This document shows positions 9,675-19,077 of a DNA stretch of 64,000 bases, one piece after another (positions within the stretch are counted from its first letter, which is position 1; each line of letters begins with the position of its first letter). The position numbers and the translations under genes are program-made. This stretch comes from Narthecium ossifragum (lineage: Eukaryota; Streptophyta; Magnoliopsida; Dioscoreales; Nartheciaceae). Where the stretch lies: contig OY986967.1 of NCBI GenBank assembly GCA_963920575.1, positions 16,038,094 through 16,102,093 of the forward strand, given 5' to 3'. The notes under the pieces are model-generated. The model was not told the DNA's origin. It saw nothing but the letters and a program-made list of their open reading frames with translations, and did not search any database.

Positions 9675-11201
9675 TCAGACATGGATTTTTAACCGCGCCC
9701 TTGGCGGCCGTGCCCTAGCACGATGATATGCAAAATCAGTAAGTGCCATGACATGAAGGGTTAACCTTAGTAGTATCACCAAGGGTAATTCACCATGTGA
9801 ATCCAAGTGGCACATTACAAGTGGAAGAACTAGCTTTTGCATTCTAACACCAATAAACAAGATACTTGGATCTCTCAAATCGAAATATGTGATATCATTG
9901 TGTTCAAGCGTCAGTAACTCATTCAATGACCTATCAATAATGTCATCATTGTGTGTCAGTGACTCATCCAATGACCTATCAATATTGTCATCATGCTCGT
10001 GGTCAAGGATGGTAAGATCACAGAATCTGAAATAAATCCGTCGAAGTTTAAAAATATCTATCAAGGTCATGTTCTTCCTGACTATCCAAGGAGATGAAAT
10101 AAACACTGGAAATATACCTCGCGGCTTAGAAGCAATGACTTGAAGTTCAGCCGATGGAGATTCAACGAATACCTGGTCCTGGTGGTCTTGGAAGTCTTCC
10201 AGATCTTCCTCACTGCTGGCCGGCCCGTACTGGAGTACTTCATCTTCTTCCATATGATGTGTCCATCCGAGTTCGTGCACGCTAAAAGATGTGATTACCT
10301 CGCATAGTTGGCGTGCTTTCTCCTCGTCCTTCATAAGTAACTGCAGAATGAAAGAGTCAAAATTAGGCTTGGTTTTAGCCTCCTTAAGTAAGTCCAAAAT
10401 ATTTGCCATAGAAAGTTGAGCAGAAACATGTGCATCTTCAGCATCAGAAGCATAAACATGTACATTACTAACATTGGAATCATGAGCATATGCATAGTAA
10501 ATGTTAGTATCATGAACATGCGTATGAGCGCTAAAATCATGTGCATATGCATCACACACATTAGAATCAACAACTTGTGCATCAATAGGACTAGAATTTT
10601 GAACATGCACGCTAGCACTACAGTCATGAGCATATGCATCATCAACATGAACATCTTGAGCATGTGCACCATAAGCATTAAAATCATGGATGTAAGCATC
10701 ACAAGCACTAAAGTCATCGACACATGCATCATAAGTGTTAGGCTCATCAACATGCACATCATGGGAAGTAGCAACATAAGTATCATGCACATAATCATCA
10801 TAAGCACTAGGATAAGAGTAGAAAGGCTCATTGGGTTGCAGATAGCTGTTGCACGTTAAGGTGACATTGGGATGCTTGTAGGGTTTGGCATCGATATGAC
10901 CACGATAATCATCCCAACGCTCCGGAATCGTCTGTGTAAGATTTGTCTCAACAAGCTCATTCAAGTGCTTCATAGCTTCATCTGGATCAATCTGCAAAAA
11001 CTCACCCCTGCATCTTGTTTCAAGAATTTGACGTTCATGCTCAGTTAATCCATAATAAAAATAGCTAACTAAACGCCAATTAGGATAACCATGTTGAGGG
11101 CATGAAGTTATTAAACTGATAAATCGCTGCCATGCATCACATAATGTCTCATCATTCTTTTGTGCAAAGGATGAAATCTTTCTTTTCAATGGATTAATCA
11201 T
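9675..11201 (-). CDS. gag of the Athila-type element
   Basis: The open frame of 508 residues starts MINPLKRKISSFAQK. The retrotransposon gag core follows: WQRFISLITSCPQHG, YFYYGLTEHERQILE, FLQIDPDEAMKHLNELV. Residues from about 135 to 265 are an unusual repeat rich in Asp, His, Ala and Tyr with recurring DAYAHD and VHD words. The remaining C-terminal part is acidic, with no CCHC knuckle seen. Gag would package the element RNA. The frame is open although pol is deleted, so the copy might still act as a partly coding non-autonomous element. The antisense frame over the repeat is only its shadow. Confidence 0.8.
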   Translation of the reverse strand: MINPLKRKISSFAQKNDETLCDAWQRFISLITSCPQHGYPNWRLVSYFYYGLTEHERQILETRCRGEFLQIDPDEAMKHLNELVETNLTQTIPERWDDYRGHIDAKPYKHPNVTLTCNSYLQPNEPFYSYPSAYDDYVHDTYVATSHDVHVDEPNTYDACVDDFSACDAYIHDFNAYGAHAQDVHVDDAYAHDCSASVHVQNSSPIDAQVVDSNVCDAYAHDFSAHTHVHDTNIYYAYAHDSNVSNVHVYASDAEDAHVSAQLSMANILDLLKEAKTKPNFDSFILQLLMKDEEKARQLCEVITSFSVHELGWTHHMEEDEVLQYGPASSEEDLEDFQDHQDQVFVESPSAELQVIASKPRGIFPVFISSPWIVRKNMTLIDIFKLRRIYFRFCDLTILDHEHDDNIDRSLDESLTHNDDIIDRSLNELLTLEHNDITYFDLRDPSILFIGVRMQKLVLPLVMCHLDSHGELPLVILLRLTLHVMALTDFAYHRARARPPRARLKIHV

Positions 11202-11554
11202 ATAAGTAGGAAGATACTAATTGACAGAAACATGACTCGTTCTATTCTCCAATCTCAATTCGTATATACTTTTCTTACGAACTGTTGTTTGAGACATTCC
11301 ATCTCTCGACTTCATAGAACATGATCTCAAATAGTCTTGATATAATTCATTTTCCATCTTTTCTTTTTTTTTCAGTTTTTTTTTTTTTGGTCAGTTTTTT
11401 TTTTAACAGGTAAAAGGAAAACGAAAAATCAAAATAAAACTAAAAAGAAAATAAAGAAAACTAAAGAAAAGGTTACCACCCTCGATGTCTTCAATCATCG
11501 TGATCTGATTCTGGCGCTTTTCTGAACCGTCTCCCCGGCAACGGTGCCAATTCT
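11202..11554 (-). other. 5' leader of the Athila-type element
   Basis: This is untranslated sequence between the 5' LTR and gag with long T runs on the + strand (11365-11405). It contains the primer-binding site. No other coding signal is seen. Confidence 0.6.
11532..11549 (-). promoter_or_regulatory. primer-binding site, tRNA-Asp type
   Basis: On the - strand TGGCACCGTTGCCGGGGA lies 5 nt after the 5' LTR. From general knowledge of plant tRNA-Asp it matches the 3' end at all but one position (TGGCGCC expected at the start). Athila elements use tRNA-Asp. Confidence 0.85.
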
Positions 11555-12501
11555 TGATGTCGCTCAAATGTGTCACACACAGCGGTCGCGGTGCAGTACA
11601 GCATATGAGAGGTCGAATCCCACAGAGAGACAATCAGGAAAGATACATAAACACATATAACAATGAATTGAAAACAATCAAGAGCGATGAAAGTTAAGAA
11701 AATAGATCGAAGATGTAATGGTAAGATAAAGTTAACGAAAGAAATCAGGATTTGAATGAGGCTAGGCTTCAGGAATCACTTCACTCGGATTTAGGTTCTT
11801 CTCTTCTCAACGGTTCATATGATACACAGTTAAGGGATTCACATCCCAATCACCTTAACCGGAAGATAAAGAATTATGAATCTGATAAAATATATAAATG
11901 TCTCTTCCTACGATTGGTTCTTCCTTTTTATAGTTCTAACTTCATCCAACCAAACCTAAGAATACACGATACCGGCTGTCACTACAGGCAACGCGCAGCA
12001 AAAGTTCATCGGGACAAAGCCCTAACTCTAACCGGATCTCTAAGAATACACAATACCAACTCTCACAATCGGCAATGCATAGCAAAGATCTCACGGTATA
12101 GAGCCCCAACCTTATCTAACCAGATCCCTAAGAATATACAATACCAGCTGTCACTACGGGCAATGTATAGCAAAGGTCTCACGAGACTCGGTAGGAGAAT
12201 CGAAGGAGATAACTATGGGATCACAATATCATAAAAGAAGCATGACTGGATTTATAATAATGTTTAACCACAAAGCAATCTGTGAAGATCCAATACATAA
12301 GAAGAGTTTAACAATAAAGATTAAAAACTATGAACCATTGTTGGAGAAGAAGCCCTAGTCCTCGCTAGATCATCCGTCCGCCATGCCCGCGGATTACTCG
12401 GCCATGGATGGAGATTCCTTCATCTTCTTCCCTTGAGAAACACCCAGAAAAGAGCCTCCAAAAACGTCCAAGAAGTCCCCCTTGATTTGCCCTAAGTTCC
12501 C

Positions 12502-12509
12502 TATTTATA
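12502..12509 (-). promoter_or_regulatory. TATA box, 5' LTR
   Basis: Copy of 6022-6029, reading TATAAATA on the - strand. In this LTR it would drive the element transcript. Confidence 0.6.
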
Positions 12510-12572
12510 GCCCCTAAGCTCTCCATCAACGGATTTGATCTAAACCGTTGATTTAATTCACTGGGAACGTCC

Positions 12573-12995
12573 GATCGATCCTCCTCGGGATGTTGGATCG
12601 ATCGGTCTCATTAAAATCTCCAACTTCTATTTACGCCCGAGTCCGATCGATCGGACTAAGGGAGTCGGATCGATCGATTTCGTAAAAATCCTTCGTCTCT
12701 GGCTCTTCCCGAGTTCGATCGATGGACGGATCGATCGAACTCTGCTCCTCTAAAAAGCATACGTTCTGTCACCGTTTAATTCCCAAGTCCGATCGATCGA
12801 ATTATGAGAGTTGGATCGATCGGTTGAGTAAAAATCCGCTGTTTTTGGCCTTTTCCGAGTCCGATCGATCGGACCATTGGTGTCGGATCGATCGGACCCC
12901 ATAGGAGCGATGGAGGGATCGATCGGACCATGTTCAGCCAAAAAACACATGTTCTGTCACGATTCTGCGAGGTCCGATCGATCGGCGGATCGCTC
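12573..12995. repeat. CCGATCGATCGG pair array, 5' LTR
   Basis: Same positions as the 3' LTR array plus 6480. None of the roughly 24 LTR differences I counted falls inside a GATCGATC octamer, although several fall in the spacers around them. Confidence 0.9.
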
Positions 12996-13359
12996 GTACT
13001 TCCAGCTTATTTTCCTTTCTGCTATCCAGACTGCGCCATCGGTACTAAAATTGCCGTAACTTCCTCTAGGAAACTCAGAATCACGAACCGTAAAATTCCC
13101 CAGAATCTAGACTTCAAGAGCTTTCGAACCATATATGGCACATCATCTGGTTCTTCACGAGCAGGTACAGATTAATTTGTGAAGTTGCTCCATATACTCT
13201 TTTCAGCTTCTTTTAGCTCCAATTTCCTGCATTTTCCAAACAACCATGTGAAGCAACATATAGATATAAAAATATTAATAAAGATGCTGATTAAGGATAA
13301 TAATCTAGCAATTGAGATGATTATAAGACTGTTCAGAGTGCACTTTCATGCACTCATCA

Positions 13360-13364
13360 ATCGC
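13360..13364. repeat. target-site duplication ATCGC (right)
   Basis: Exact match to 5070-5074. Confidence 0.9.
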
Positions 13365-14395
13365 CAAAGGCACGAGGCGGTGCCAACACAGCCCAAGGTA
13401 GGAAGCACCCCTTCGACCCTGTATTTGGCACGAAATAGGGCTGTCCAGATGGATTCATGTGCATCTAGGAACCTTGCGACACGTTTCATTCTTAGGGCAA
13501 TTTGCCACTTTCTTAGGTCCTTGAAGCCTAATCCGCCTTCCATCTTATGTTGACAAACAGTGACCCAAGCGACTGTTGAAAGACCCCCTCGCTTTCCTTG
13601 CCACAGGAAAGTACGAGCAAAAGCAGAAATTTTATTGAGAATGGAAACCGAGGTAGGGATAGAGGACATTGCAAATACCGACATGGCTTGACGGACGGAT
13701 TGAACTAACACTATGCGTCCTGCCTTCGCTTTGGTCGAGCAACTCCAGTTTGAAAGCTTTCTCTGTACCACGTCAAGCAGGAAGGAGAAATCATTAACAA
13801 GTATACGATTCGAATCTAGAGGCACTCCAAAATAACGCCAAGGTTCCTTCTTTATAGAAAAGCCCAGTAGTTGTGAAAGTATTCTTCTCCGTCGTCTCGA
13901 GGTGGATGGGGAGAATTTTATGCTTGACTTCTCCGGGCTCACCTCCAGGGCGGATAGCTTTTTGTATCTACGCAGTACATTGGTGAGTTTCTTTGCCTCT
14001 TCACCTCTTGTACTGGTAAAGAATAGGCAATCGTCGGCGTAGAGGAGATGACTGATTCTCAAGGAGGAACCTGGGTAAGATACGCCTTGTAAGGCAATGA
14101 AAGGAACTTTGACCAATCTTGTGAGGACCTCCTGAGCAAGGATGAATAGATAGGAGGAGATGGGGTCACCTTGGCGGAGTCCTCGAGCTGCTGTGAAGAA
14201 GCCACACACTCTGCCATTGATGAGGAGGGAGAACCGGGTGGTGGTGATGCACTCTCTGGCCCAACTGATCCAAGGTTTTGGAAAATTCATCTGGTGCAAC
14301 ACTCGACGAATGAAGCTCCAGCTGACAGAATCATATGCTGCTTTGATGTCTACTTTGATAGCCATCAAAGCATCGGGCCTAGAAGCTTTCCGCAA
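13365..14395 (-). pseudogene. LINE ORF2 reverse transcriptase
   Basis: The - strand encodes plant L1-type RT: MAIKVDIKAAYDSVSW (motif A), GRVCGFFTAARGLRQGDPIS, LLYADDCLFF (YADD catalytic motif), KEPWRYFGVPLDS and WQGKRGGLSTVAW. The frame is open throughout. It ends in LWR at the Athila insertion and continues at 5074. The 5' side stops abruptly near 14395 at LRKASRPDALM, so endonuclease and the start of RT are lost, the usual 5' truncation. Confidence 0.9.
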
Positions 14396-14868
14396 GGAAA
14401 TACTTTATTGGGTGTTAACCTTATACTTTGTCATAGCTTTGACCAATTTATATGTTAAATATCATATTTCACCATACAATCTAGATAACACCATATTTTC
14501 CCCTAAAAATAGGGGAATCCTTTCAAAAATATCATTTTTCTCCAATTAACAGCCTAAATCATGTTTAAAAATCACTAAATAAATTAAAATCCTTTCCAAC
14601 ATTCTATAAAAATCTTAATGATGATAAAGGATGTCAATTGGACAGAAAGTATTTTTGAAAAAATCTTAAGTTTTCAACGAGGAAATATGATATTTAGCAA
14701 GTTTTGAGGGTGAAATATGATATTAACCCAAAACTCAACCTATTATCAGCAACATAACAGTGTAAACATCGCATAGAGGAATTTAAAAAATCTGGCAGTT
14801 GTGATAAAATGTTTTTGGGACAGTGATATTACAAAGAGTCAAGGACATCTATAACACATGTTGGATAC
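14396..14868. other. AT-rich stretch, possible small MITE
   Basis: No gene is seen. Imperfect inverted ends are visible: TTGGGTGTTAACC near 14408 and GATATTAACCCAAAAC near 14719. Related ATATGATATTT words occur on both sides. Without a clear target duplication this is weak. Confidence 0.25.
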
Positions 14869-16266
14869 TGTTAGAACAGAAATCATGCAAATCATGTCGT
14901 TGATCAGGGAAGGGCAAAAAGGTCAAAATAGCCTAACATCAAGAATCAGGAGATTGTGGTTTAGTTCAACTCTTTCGAACTTTGTTCGAACAGTGGTGTC
15001 GAAGTAGTTAAGATTGGATGAGGAAAGAAATAAAATAGATAAAATAGAGGGAAATTAAAGATGATGAACTATGGTAAATCTACTCCTATGAGTGATAGAT
15101 CTACTCCTATGAATGAAATTATGGTAGTATTACTCCTACAAATGAAGAACTAGTTGCAGGAATTTAAAAGGAATAAAAGCTTCATTTATGAATTTAAAAG
15201 GCTACATTGTAAATAGACCTAAGTCTACTGATACATGCTAAAAGATAGATAAAGTGGCTTTTGTTCTTGATTTCGGGAGTCCTTTTTTTCTTCATCCTCT
15301 TGGTCTTTTATAGAGCTTCTAGTAACCACCTTGGAACCACCCAAACCACCCACTGCAACTGTTCTTTGAAAGTGAAAACCACAAGAACTGCTTCATAACT
15401 GATTGAAACTACCACTAATTAACATCTTCTATCTTCCGCTATACTTTTTCCCTCGATAACCTTGTAATCTGGAAACACTCTGAACACGAAAGTTGTAGCT
15501 CTTCAAATTATCATTCCAACGGTACCAAAAACGTCCAATTTGGACATCGAATGAGAAAGTTATGACTGAAATAATTAGACGACATTAATTGCTAATATGG
15601 TCGATTAGCCAAATATGGACGATGGGAATTTGGATGATGACATCGGCCATTTTGGACAATGACTTCGGCCATTTTGGACGATGACATTTAGATGCTCGGC
15701 CATTATTTACTATTTTACCAATAGGCACTTCGACTGCCAGTTTGACACACTAAACGATAGAATCTGAAGATCTCGTCAACATGAAAGTTGTAGATCTTCT
15801 CGTCCTCTTTCCAATGGTTCAAGAATCAACTCATTTAAACATCGTATGAGAAAATTATGGTTAAAATAATCAAACCACATTGATGACTTATTAAAATAAT
15901 CGACCAAAGTATGGCCGATCGATTTTTGGCCATGGAGAATTTGGCCGATTGATCGGCCATTGATTGGATTTGGACATTTGGTTTTATTTATTATTTTACC
16001 ACTGAACACTTTGGTTGTCCGTTTGACACACTAAACGATGGAATCTGAAGATCTTGTCAACAATAAAGTTGTAGATCTTTTCGTCCTCTTTCTAATCGTT
16101 CAAGAATCGTCCAATTTGGATACTTTATGTGAAAGTTATCATCAAAATACTTTAGCTGTGTCAAAACTGAAGTATTTATTGGCCGATTAACAATATTTAT
16201 GAAATTGCCATTGATCTTGTTTATCGCCCAAATGACTTTTGAATATGGTTATATTTATGGCTAACA
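14869..16266 (-). repeat. solo LTR, Tat-like family, TSD GATAC
   Basis: It starts TGTTAGAACAG and ends TTTATGGCTAACA (1398 bp). GATAC flanks both sides (14864-14868 and 16267-16271). It is an inverted relative of 42912-44066 and resembles the LTR at 55703-57833 in the GTTCGAACA stretch and the GGCTAACA end. Repeated words such as AAAGTTGTAGATCTTCTCGTCC occur inside. No internal region remains. Confidence 0.9.
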
Positions 16267-16271
16267 GATAC

Positions 16272-17700
16272 TCTATGGAACTTTACAATCACTCAATAGC
16301 TAGACTCAGAGTATTTGAGCTAAGCCTCATGCTTGAAAGAAAGTCTTTTTTCAGGGCAACTAGTATCGAATTTGGACAATGATCCACTACTATGCTGGTG
16401 GAAGATGTTATCTGAGAGAGGTTCATACCGAGCAACAGATATTTCGGCTTTCACTGTTTAAGGTCCCATTCTGCAAAATCATTCCAGTAGGGTGTAAGCT
16501 TTTGCCAATCTCATTGCTGAAGATGAAGGTTGAACTGTTATTTATTATAATACATGGATATCGAGTTAACATACACTGAAAATAGTGCATAATATATCAG
16601 CTTAATTACCTATCTCAGAAGGGAAAACAGCCATGTTCTTGAGCATAATATAGTTCACCCTCCTGAAAGGTTTTTGGAAGAAATTAAATACAAGACATGT
16701 GAAGATCGTATACAACTGAACCATCCCTTGCACCAGGGATATTTCACAAATTAAGTTCATTGCACCATCAGGTCAATAGTCATTATCAAGAAATATATCA
16801 TTGTATAGGCTTTTAATATAAAAAGCCAATGCTCTAAATATACGACATTTCCAAACTGATAAATACAAGCAACAAATTTTAATTTGGTCACACAAAATGT
16901 GACAAGAATGTTCGGGCTTTTAACTAGTAAGTAAACGAAAAGAAATCCAGCAATCCATTTCAGGTTATTTCCCACTATCAAAGATGAAAGACTGTGTGTG
17001 TGTTTACAGTTCAGGAGGCCTCTTTTAGGAGGAAAACAATCGAGCTTCTTTTTACTAATATCAACATAGATGTCCATTTGGTCCAAATAAATAGTATCCT
17101 TAAAACAGAAATATAGCTCAATTAAGACTTCAAAGGTTTCGACCCCAATTATGATTTATATAAAATCAATACAATAGAATTACAGATTAACTTGAGATAG
17201 AATACAAAAGTTAGACAAAGAACGCTGGCTTTCTCTCAGATATTACAATAGCTTTTCCAACACTTCGGTGACATCACAGATGCTTTTTAATGCCAAAACC
17301 ATAGGCATCACACTACTTAATTCTTATGCCTTCTGTATATATTGCTTTACACCATCAACAGACCAAATTTCTTACATTCATTCGCTAACATGCTAGGGTG
17401 GCCTACGATCGAGATGGGCTTGGGGCTTTTTGCCCCTAATGGTTTTTGTTAGAGTGTAGTCCACGGGCTCTGGGCTTGTAGCTTCGGCTTAAGTATAGAA
17501 GAAAACATTGATTGTTAACTAATACTGGTCCAGTGTTTATCACATACACTGGTAGTTCCAATCTATTTTTGTTCCTCGCCCCCCACTCTCTGCAGCTAGG
17601 CTTTTCTTTGAGTTTCTAACAAGCAGCATAGTAAAAGTTCCAAGTATCTAAACAAGAAAACAAGAATGGTGAAATAGCAAGAAAAAATTCTAACTAGTAC
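16272..17700. other. no gene seen
   Basis: AT-rich sequence with short open frames only. I looked for further Rab exons (the ETSAK motif) on the - strand and did not find one. Confidence 0.4.
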
Positions 17701-19077
17701 CTTGTTATCGACCTTCCTCTTCGCTTCCAAATCAACCTTATTAGCCACTAGGGCCATCACCAAATAGGAGATATCTATATGAACTGACTAGAAAATTAGA
17801 AGATAAAACTACTGGACTTACTCTTACAAATCTAGTAAACATAAGCAATCAGACACCCCAGAATGAAGCAGTGATTAAATGTGATGGATATTGAAGATAC
17901 AAAAGATCAAAAATTATTAATCTTTATTATATAGCATCCAGGTGAACGGAATAACTCCTTAGAAAGGTGTCTAGGTAAAAGAGTTGCATTTTGAAGATCT
18001 TTCTTCTCCTCTTCAAATCACATAAAGACTGGATTTCTCGTAAGGTGATTGCATGGTTTTTATTCCAACTCAAAAAGAGATTGTACACTAATAATAGAAA
18101 CATTCGGTAGCAAATTTATCTGGAGCAACATATCTAGCTTACCAACTGCCCTTCTTGATCAAACTTCCAGAACAAGCAAAGCGAAAATGTATGACGCCAA
18201 AATTGATCAACATTTACAAAGTCAGAACAGAGATTCACGCATGTTAAGGTTACATTGCATGACAAAAGTTGCAGCAAACTGATCTCCAATAACAGCATTG
18301 TCATTGTTAGTAAATCATCACAATGGAGAGATCCTTAAAAGTCTATAGTCTATGGTAAGACCAGTTAACTTCTGTTTTTTTTTTTTTGCTTAATTGAGCA
18401 AAGAGGCTAGGTGATACTACATACCCAAGGTTCTACACATACATAGCCCCGCCGATTGCTCCAATCCGAGCTCGGCGGGCGAGATCATCTGCAACAGCAT
18501 TCGAAACCCGAGGAACATGGACAAATATGATTCCTCCAAGGCTAGCACTCAAACACCAGATTTTCCGAAGCACTGGCTGCAGCTCTACTCTCCAAGCCTC
18601 TCTCCACACTGCAAATATACCCCCTTTCCTCCCCACAGCAGGAACAAGGGTCGTTCCTCACCTCCATCCTAGACGCTGGTTGATAGCAAGGAGTCCTTCC
18701 TCAACAACAAACACATCAATAATGAAGAACAGATCTGGCGCAAGCTCTCTTATCAGACCTCCGCAGATATCTATCACCCTCTCAGTTCCCACCCCCCTAC
18801 AATTCCATGCCGCAATCTTCAACATGGAGAGATGGTTGTAAGCCCTGCTCCGGGACCAGTTAACTTCTGTTACTAGACAGGAAATGTTCAAACTTCAACA
18901 CAAAACAACTGTAGACCCATTCAACTACAAAAACAATTTACCACAAAAAGGCGATCACACGCAAAGAGGCTTCTTCAAAAGTTGCAGGAGAAAAGCGAAG
19001 CTGATTCAGTTTAGTATGACTTGCCTTTCCTATGAAGCTCTTCAACCCACTTCTTCGCTAGCTCGAGTAAACAAGTC
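17701..19077 (-). pseudogene. Rab5-type small GTPase, two exons of a gene relic
   Basis: Exon at 19025-19077 (- strand) follows a TTTCTTTCAG acceptor and encodes LELAKKWVEELHRK. Its donor is AG|GCAAGT, a consensus GC-type donor. Exon at 17701-17774 follows ATATAG and encodes ISYLVMALVANKVDLEAKRK, then AACAAG|GTACTA. Codon phases join correctly. AKKWVxEL and the NKVDLEAKRKV guanine-recognition motif (NKxD) are those of Rab5/ARA6/ARA7 proteins of endosomal traffic. The P-loop and switch exons and the C-terminal SAK exon are not found in the window, so I treat it as a fragment. The intron holds the mini-LINE. Confidence 0.5.
18377..18853 (-). mobile_element. mini-LINE: endonuclease start joined to RNase H end, 18-bp TSD
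   Basis: The insertion is flanked by an exact 18-bp duplication, GACCAGTTAACTTCTGTT (18359-18376 and 18854-18871), and ends in an A run on the - strand (T run to 18387). The - strand first encodes the LINE endonuclease N-terminus, MLKIAAWNCRGVG ... LAPDLFF (ATG at 18825-18823). A few dozen bases later comes the very C-terminus of LINE ORF2: LGGIIFVHVPRVSNAVADDLA, then a stop. RT, zinc knuckle and most coding sequence are missing. The full-length start and tail with a clean duplication suggest it moved in this form. Confidence 0.85.

Larger units (their letters stand above)
5075..13359 (-). mobile_element. complete Athila-type Ty3/gypsy element, internally deleted
   Basis: The 8285-bp element has two 1805-bp LTRs (TGATG..CATCA), a perfect 5-bp duplication ATCGC, a tRNA-Asp-type primer site and a polypurine tract. 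Element order (- strand) is 5' LTR, primer site, gag, a small remnant of RNase H, HHCC and integrase core, a 1.2-kb non-coding tail, and 3' LTR. Protease, reverse transcriptase and most of RNase H are missing. By eye the LTRs differ at about 24 positions (about 1.3%), so the insertion is young. The tRNA-Asp primer, long LTRs and integrase sequence place it with Athila-like elements. Confidence 0.93.
11555..13359 (-). repeat. 5' LTR of Athila-type element
   Basis: Same length and ends as 5075-6879, offset by exactly 6480 bp. Confidence 0.93.

Noticed and set aside
10331..10859. Long Met/Ile/Leu-rich frames on both strands over the gag region.
   Set aside because: They are alternative frames of the Asp/His/Ala-rich gag repeat (GCATGTGCATC-type codons), not separate proteins.
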